64,000 nt of DNA from Lacibacter sp. H375. Lineage in GTDB: Bacteria > Bacteroidota > Bacteroidia > Chitinophagales > Chitinophagaceae. The DNA lies in the NCBI RefSeq assembly GCF_037892425.1, contig NZ_JBBKTT010000001.1, positions 4,030,001 through 4,094,000 of the forward strand, given 5' to 3'. Every line of letters starts with the position of its first letter. Within the stretch, counting starts at the first letter, position 1. The notes below the pieces were generated by a model. It worked only from the letters and a program-made list of their open reading frames with translations, searched no databases and was not told the DNA's origin. The translations under genes were made by a program, and so were the position numbers. Shown here piece by piece: positions 61,527-64,000 of the stretch.

Positions 61527-62654
61527 ATGACCCGTATTTATTTCGACAACGCCGCCACAACTGCCATCGATCCTCAGGTATTAGATGCTATGTTGCCTTT
61601 CCTGCAAAACGGATTTGGCAACCCTTCTTCTATCTATTCTTACGGACGAGAAACAAGACTGGCCATTGAAAATTCACGCAAATCGGTTGCAAAGATCCTG
61701 AATGCACACCCTGCTGAAATTTTCTTTACAAGTGGTGGTACCGAAAGTTCGAATACGGCAATCACCGCTTCTGTTCGTGATCTTGGATGCAGGCATATCA
61801 TAACATCGCCAATTGAACATCATGCAACATTACACACTGTTGAATACCTCGATAACCGTGATGAAGCAAAAGTGAGTTATGTAAACGTATTGCCCAACGG
61901 CCATATTGATCTTGAACACCTCGAGCAGTTGCTTGCATCAACCGAAGAAAAAACATTGGTTACACTCATGCATGCAAATAACGAGATCGGCAACATTACC
62001 GATCTGCACGCTGTGGGTAATTTATGTAAAATGTATAACGCCATCTTTCATTCCGATACTGTGCAAACCATCGGTCACTTCCCGTTCGATCTTCGCAGCA
62101 CACCTGTGCATTTCATCAGCGGATCTGCACATAAATTTCATGGACCAAAAGGCGCTGGTTTATTATACATCAACGAAAACGTTCACATCAAACCATATAT
62201 TCATGGTGGCGGACAGGAACGTAACATGCGTGCCGGAACCGAAAATGTGTATGGCATTGTAGGCTTCGCAAAAGCATTGCAGATAGCGACAGACAAACTG
62301 GAAGAGGAGAGTGCACATATTCAAAGCATCAAGTATTACATGATCGAGCAACTGAAGAAAAATCTGAAAGGTGTAAGCTTTAACGGCGACCCGATGGGAA
62401 GAAGCAACTATACTGTGTTGAATGTAAGCTTCCCAAAATCAGAGAAATCTGAAATGCTGTTGATGAATCTTGATATGGATGGTATTTGTGCATCGGGTGG
62501 TAGTGCATGCACAAGCGGTGCACAACAAGGCTCGCATGTGATCCGTGCAATCAACAGTAATCCCAATCAAATACCTGTTCGCTTCTCATTTAGCAAATTC
62601 AATACAAAAGAAGAAGTAGATGTGGTGGTGGAGAAATTAAAAACGTTGATTTAA
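61527..62654 (+). CDS. cysteine desulfurase (NifS/IscS family)
   Basis: 375-aa class V PLP enzyme that turns cysteine into alanine and enzyme-bound persulfide for Fe-S clusters or tRNA thiolation. It starts MTRIYFDNAATTAIDP, the PLP lysine is in SGSAHKFHGPKG (Lys203), and the catalytic cysteine in CASGGSACTSGAQQGSHVI. The active-site segment is followed by a short C-terminus, which fits the NifS-like group. No iscU or other assembly gene is adjacent. It converges with the cupredoxin gene, 3 bases apart. Confidence 0.92.
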   Translation: MTRIYFDNAATTAIDPQVLDAMLPFLQNGFGNPSSIYSYGRETRLAIENSRKSVAKILNAHPAEIFFTSGGTESSNTAITASVRDLGCRHIITSPIEHHATLHTVEYLDNRDEAKVSYVNVLPNGHIDLEHLEQLLASTEEKTLVTLMHANNEIGNITDLHAVGNLCKMYNAIFHSDTVQTIGHFPFDLRSTPVHFISGSAHKFHGPKGAGLLYINENVHIKPYIHGGGQERNMRAGTENVYGIVGFAKALQIATDKLEEESAHIQSIKYYMIEQLKKNLKGVSFNGDPMGRSNYTVLNVSFPKSEKSEMLLMNLDMDGICASGGSACTSGAQQGSHVIRAINSNPNQIPVRFSFSKFNTKEEVDVVVEKLKTLI

Positions 62655-62657
62655 AGT

Positions 62658-63275
62658 TTACCGGATCAATATCTGTTTTTCCAATCGCTCTCTTGCTGTG
62701 CGCATTTGAACTATGTAAGTTCCTTTCTGTATTTCATTTACAGGAAAAGGGATGGTGAACTCTCCGGCTTTTACCTGTTGATCAATAATATTACTGATCA
62801 AACGTCCGTTGAGATCATAAACTGTTATTGAAATTTTGCCTGCTGATTTTACACTTACATTCATCCATGAATCTGCCGTAACGGGGTTAGGATAAACAGT
62901 GAAGTTGAAAGCCCTTGTGCGATTCTCTGAAATTCCTGAAATAACATTCACAGTAATTTGTCCCTTCATGCCTGAACCAAAATGCGCACTGCATCCGTAG
63001 TAAATAGTTGTACCGGCCATCCCTGACGTGATGTTTAATGTAAAATCAGACGATGAACCGAAACCGTCTTGAACAGCATTATTCGCATTCCAGTTTGCCT
63101 GGCTAACCTGAATTAAGGGATGTTCACCGCTTGCCTGGATGATCACCACATCACCAACATTGACAGTAAGAGTTGCAGGCGAATAACTAAAGCCGCTTAT
63201 GTTTATATTAAACTGTGCTGCTTTTGCAGAGGAGAACAAACCAAACATGATGAAAATAACAAGTAACTGTTTCAT
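62658..63275 (-). CDS. T9SS-exported cupredoxin-like protein
   Basis: 205-aa secreted protein. The start MKQLLVIFIMFGLFSSAKA (ATG ending at 63275) gives a signal peptide; the longer frame has no support. The mature N-terminal domain (about 20-115) is a plastocyanin-like fold with type I copper ligands visible: His in GEHPL and Cys, His, Met in YYGCSAHFGSGMKG. A type A T9SS sorting domain follows (FNFTVYPNPVTADSWMNVSV...GKISITVYDLNGRLI...GTYIVQMRTARERLEKQILIR). It should be a surface or secreted copper protein, possibly an electron carrier. Confidence 0.85.
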   Translation of the reverse strand: MKQLLVIFIMFGLFSSAKAAQFNINISGFSYSPATLTVNVGDVVIIQASGEHPLIQVSQANWNANNAVQDGFGSSSDFTLNITSGMAGTTIYYGCSAHFGSGMKGQITVNVISGISENRTRAFNFTVYPNPVTADSWMNVSVKSAGKISITVYDLNGRLISNIIDQQVKAGEFTIPFPVNEIQKGTYIVQMRTARERLEKQILIR

Positions 63276-63387
63276 GACCGAAGGTTTAGTTAGAAGATAA
63301 TACAACCTGTTTCCAGAAGAAACGGATATTATTAAAGAACAGTTGCCATGCGGTAAACAAAATTGTTTAAATTTCCTCTCTAAAAAA

Positions 63388-64000
63388 ATGATTATGACCT
63401 TGCGCCAATTATTGCTTGCAGTACCTGCAATATTGCTTTTTGCAAACTCCTGCACCACAAATGAAGAAAAGAAAACCATACCGGTTGCTGCATCGGAAAT
63501 ACCGGAATATGTTTTACAATCTAATATTTATGAGGTAAACGTAAGGCAATACAGCCCTGAAGGAACATTTAAAGCCTTTGAAGCATCCCTGCCACGTTTA
63601 AAAGAAATGGGAGCGGAGATACTATGGTTCATGCCTATTACTCCCATCAGCAAAGTTGACCGTAAAGGGGTGTTGGGAAGTTATTATGCAGTTGCTGATT
63701 ACACGGCAGTGAATCCTGAGTTTGGTACAATGGAAGATTGGAAAAGCCTCGTGAATAAAGCCCACGAACTCGGCTTTAAAGTAATTACTGACTGGGTGGC
63801 CAATCATACCGGCGCCGATAACAGGTGGATGCAAAGCAATCCTGATTTTTTTGTAAAGAAAGATGATGGCACATTTGCTTTTGCTTTCGATTGGAGCGAC
63901 ACACGTGATCTCAATTTCTGGAACCCGGTGTTACACGACAGTATGATCTATGCGATGAAATTTTGGTTAACGGAAACAAAGATCGATGGGTTCCGTTGCG
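63388..64000 (+). CDS. GH13 alpha-amylase-family lipoprotein (partial)
   Basis: The gene runs off the window end after 204 codons. An N-terminal lipoprotein signal ends LLFANSC (Cys22), so the protein is membrane-anchored at the cell surface or periplasm. The catalytic barrel begins at about residue 43 (SNIYEVNVRQYSPEGTFKAF), with GH13 region I as DWVANH (about 145-150) and the start of region II as IDGFRC at the window edge. Region V and the catalytic acids lie beyond. The substrate is likely an alpha-glucan; no sus-type partners are visible. Start ATG 63388, with a second ATG two codons later. Confidence 0.88.
   Translation, partial: MIMTLRQLLLAVPAILLFANSCTTNEEKKTIPVAASEIPEYVLQSNIYEVNVRQYSPEGTFKAFEASLPRLKEMGAEILWFMPITPISKVDRKGVLGSYYAVADYTAVNPEFGTMEDWKSLVNKAHELGFKVITDWVANHTGADNRWMQSNPDFFVKKDDGTFAFAFDWSDTRDLNFWNPVLHDSMIYAMKFWLTETKIDGFRC

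Overview
The window looks like an ordinary chromosomal segment of a Bacteroidota bacterium, most likely family Chitinophagaceae. The reasons are type IX secretion (T9SS) C-terminal sorting domains, TonB-receptor-like barrel proteins, Topo IV subunits of the Bacteroidota type, a cytochrome b/flavoprotein/iron-sulfur succinate dehydrogenase of the three-subunit type, A-rich leaders without clear Shine-Dalgarno sequences, and promoters of the form TTG-N18-20-TANNTTTG. G+C looks near 40 percent. No phage, insertion sequence, CRISPR array, tRNA or rRNA was found.

Layout: 1-4.8 kb holds a TrmH methyltransferase, two thioredoxin-fold proteins, an atypical short-chain dehydrogenase, a YihY membrane protein and mltG. 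A leftward envelope/translation cluster runs miaB, sigma-54 activator, lptE, an acidic TPR-like protein, secG and mltG (9.6 to 3.8 kb). 9.7-17.4 kb holds a barrel protein, lipase, META-domain lipoprotein, a thioesterase and small hypotheticals. 17.6-24.1 kb is parE and parC with a methyltransferase, a DUF1835 and a DUF4260 gene between them. 24.2-36 kb holds a barrel protein, SET protein, smpB, accD, fbaA, a GT-C-like membrane protein, a BtuF-like protein, a large non-coding locus, cystathionine beta-synthase, an ECF sigma/anti-sigma-like pair and an S41 protease. 36-44.2 kb holds GlcNAc kinase-like and murQ (cell-wall recycling), a T9SS cargo protein and a thrABC operon preceded by a Thr-rich leader peptide. 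44.2-49.6 kb holds the ATP-grasp/alpha-E/transglutaminase cluster, two orphan genes and a barrel protein. 49.6-53.3 kb is sdhCAB. 53.4-64 kb holds a giant barrel protein, a coiled-coil membrane protein, an exonuclease, holA, glmM, a cysteine desulfurase, a T9SS cupredoxin and the start of a GH13 lipoprotein.

The most unusual content is not in proteins. First, at least nine spacers carry short head-to-tail arrays of imperfect 7-base units, each array with its own core (AAATCNN, CAANNNN, GAGTNNN, GAAGTAC, TACTTTG). Several end exactly at start codons or form hairpins, and one continues into the thrC start codon while another lies inside the lptE signal-peptide region. Second, 30430-31201 is an 800-base gene-free locus with its own leftward promoter, a perfect 18-bp palindrome upstream, an A/C-rich transcript with 18 UCC triplets, and a strong terminator: a candidate undescribed RNA or a relic of a Lys/Pro-rich gene. 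Third, a 28-codon Thr/Ile-rich leader ORF precedes thrA. Fourth, an 18-base element (GTGCGACGCCAATGCAGC) occurs twice with a third partial copy.

All calls come from reading the sequence and from knowledge of the families; no database search was possible.
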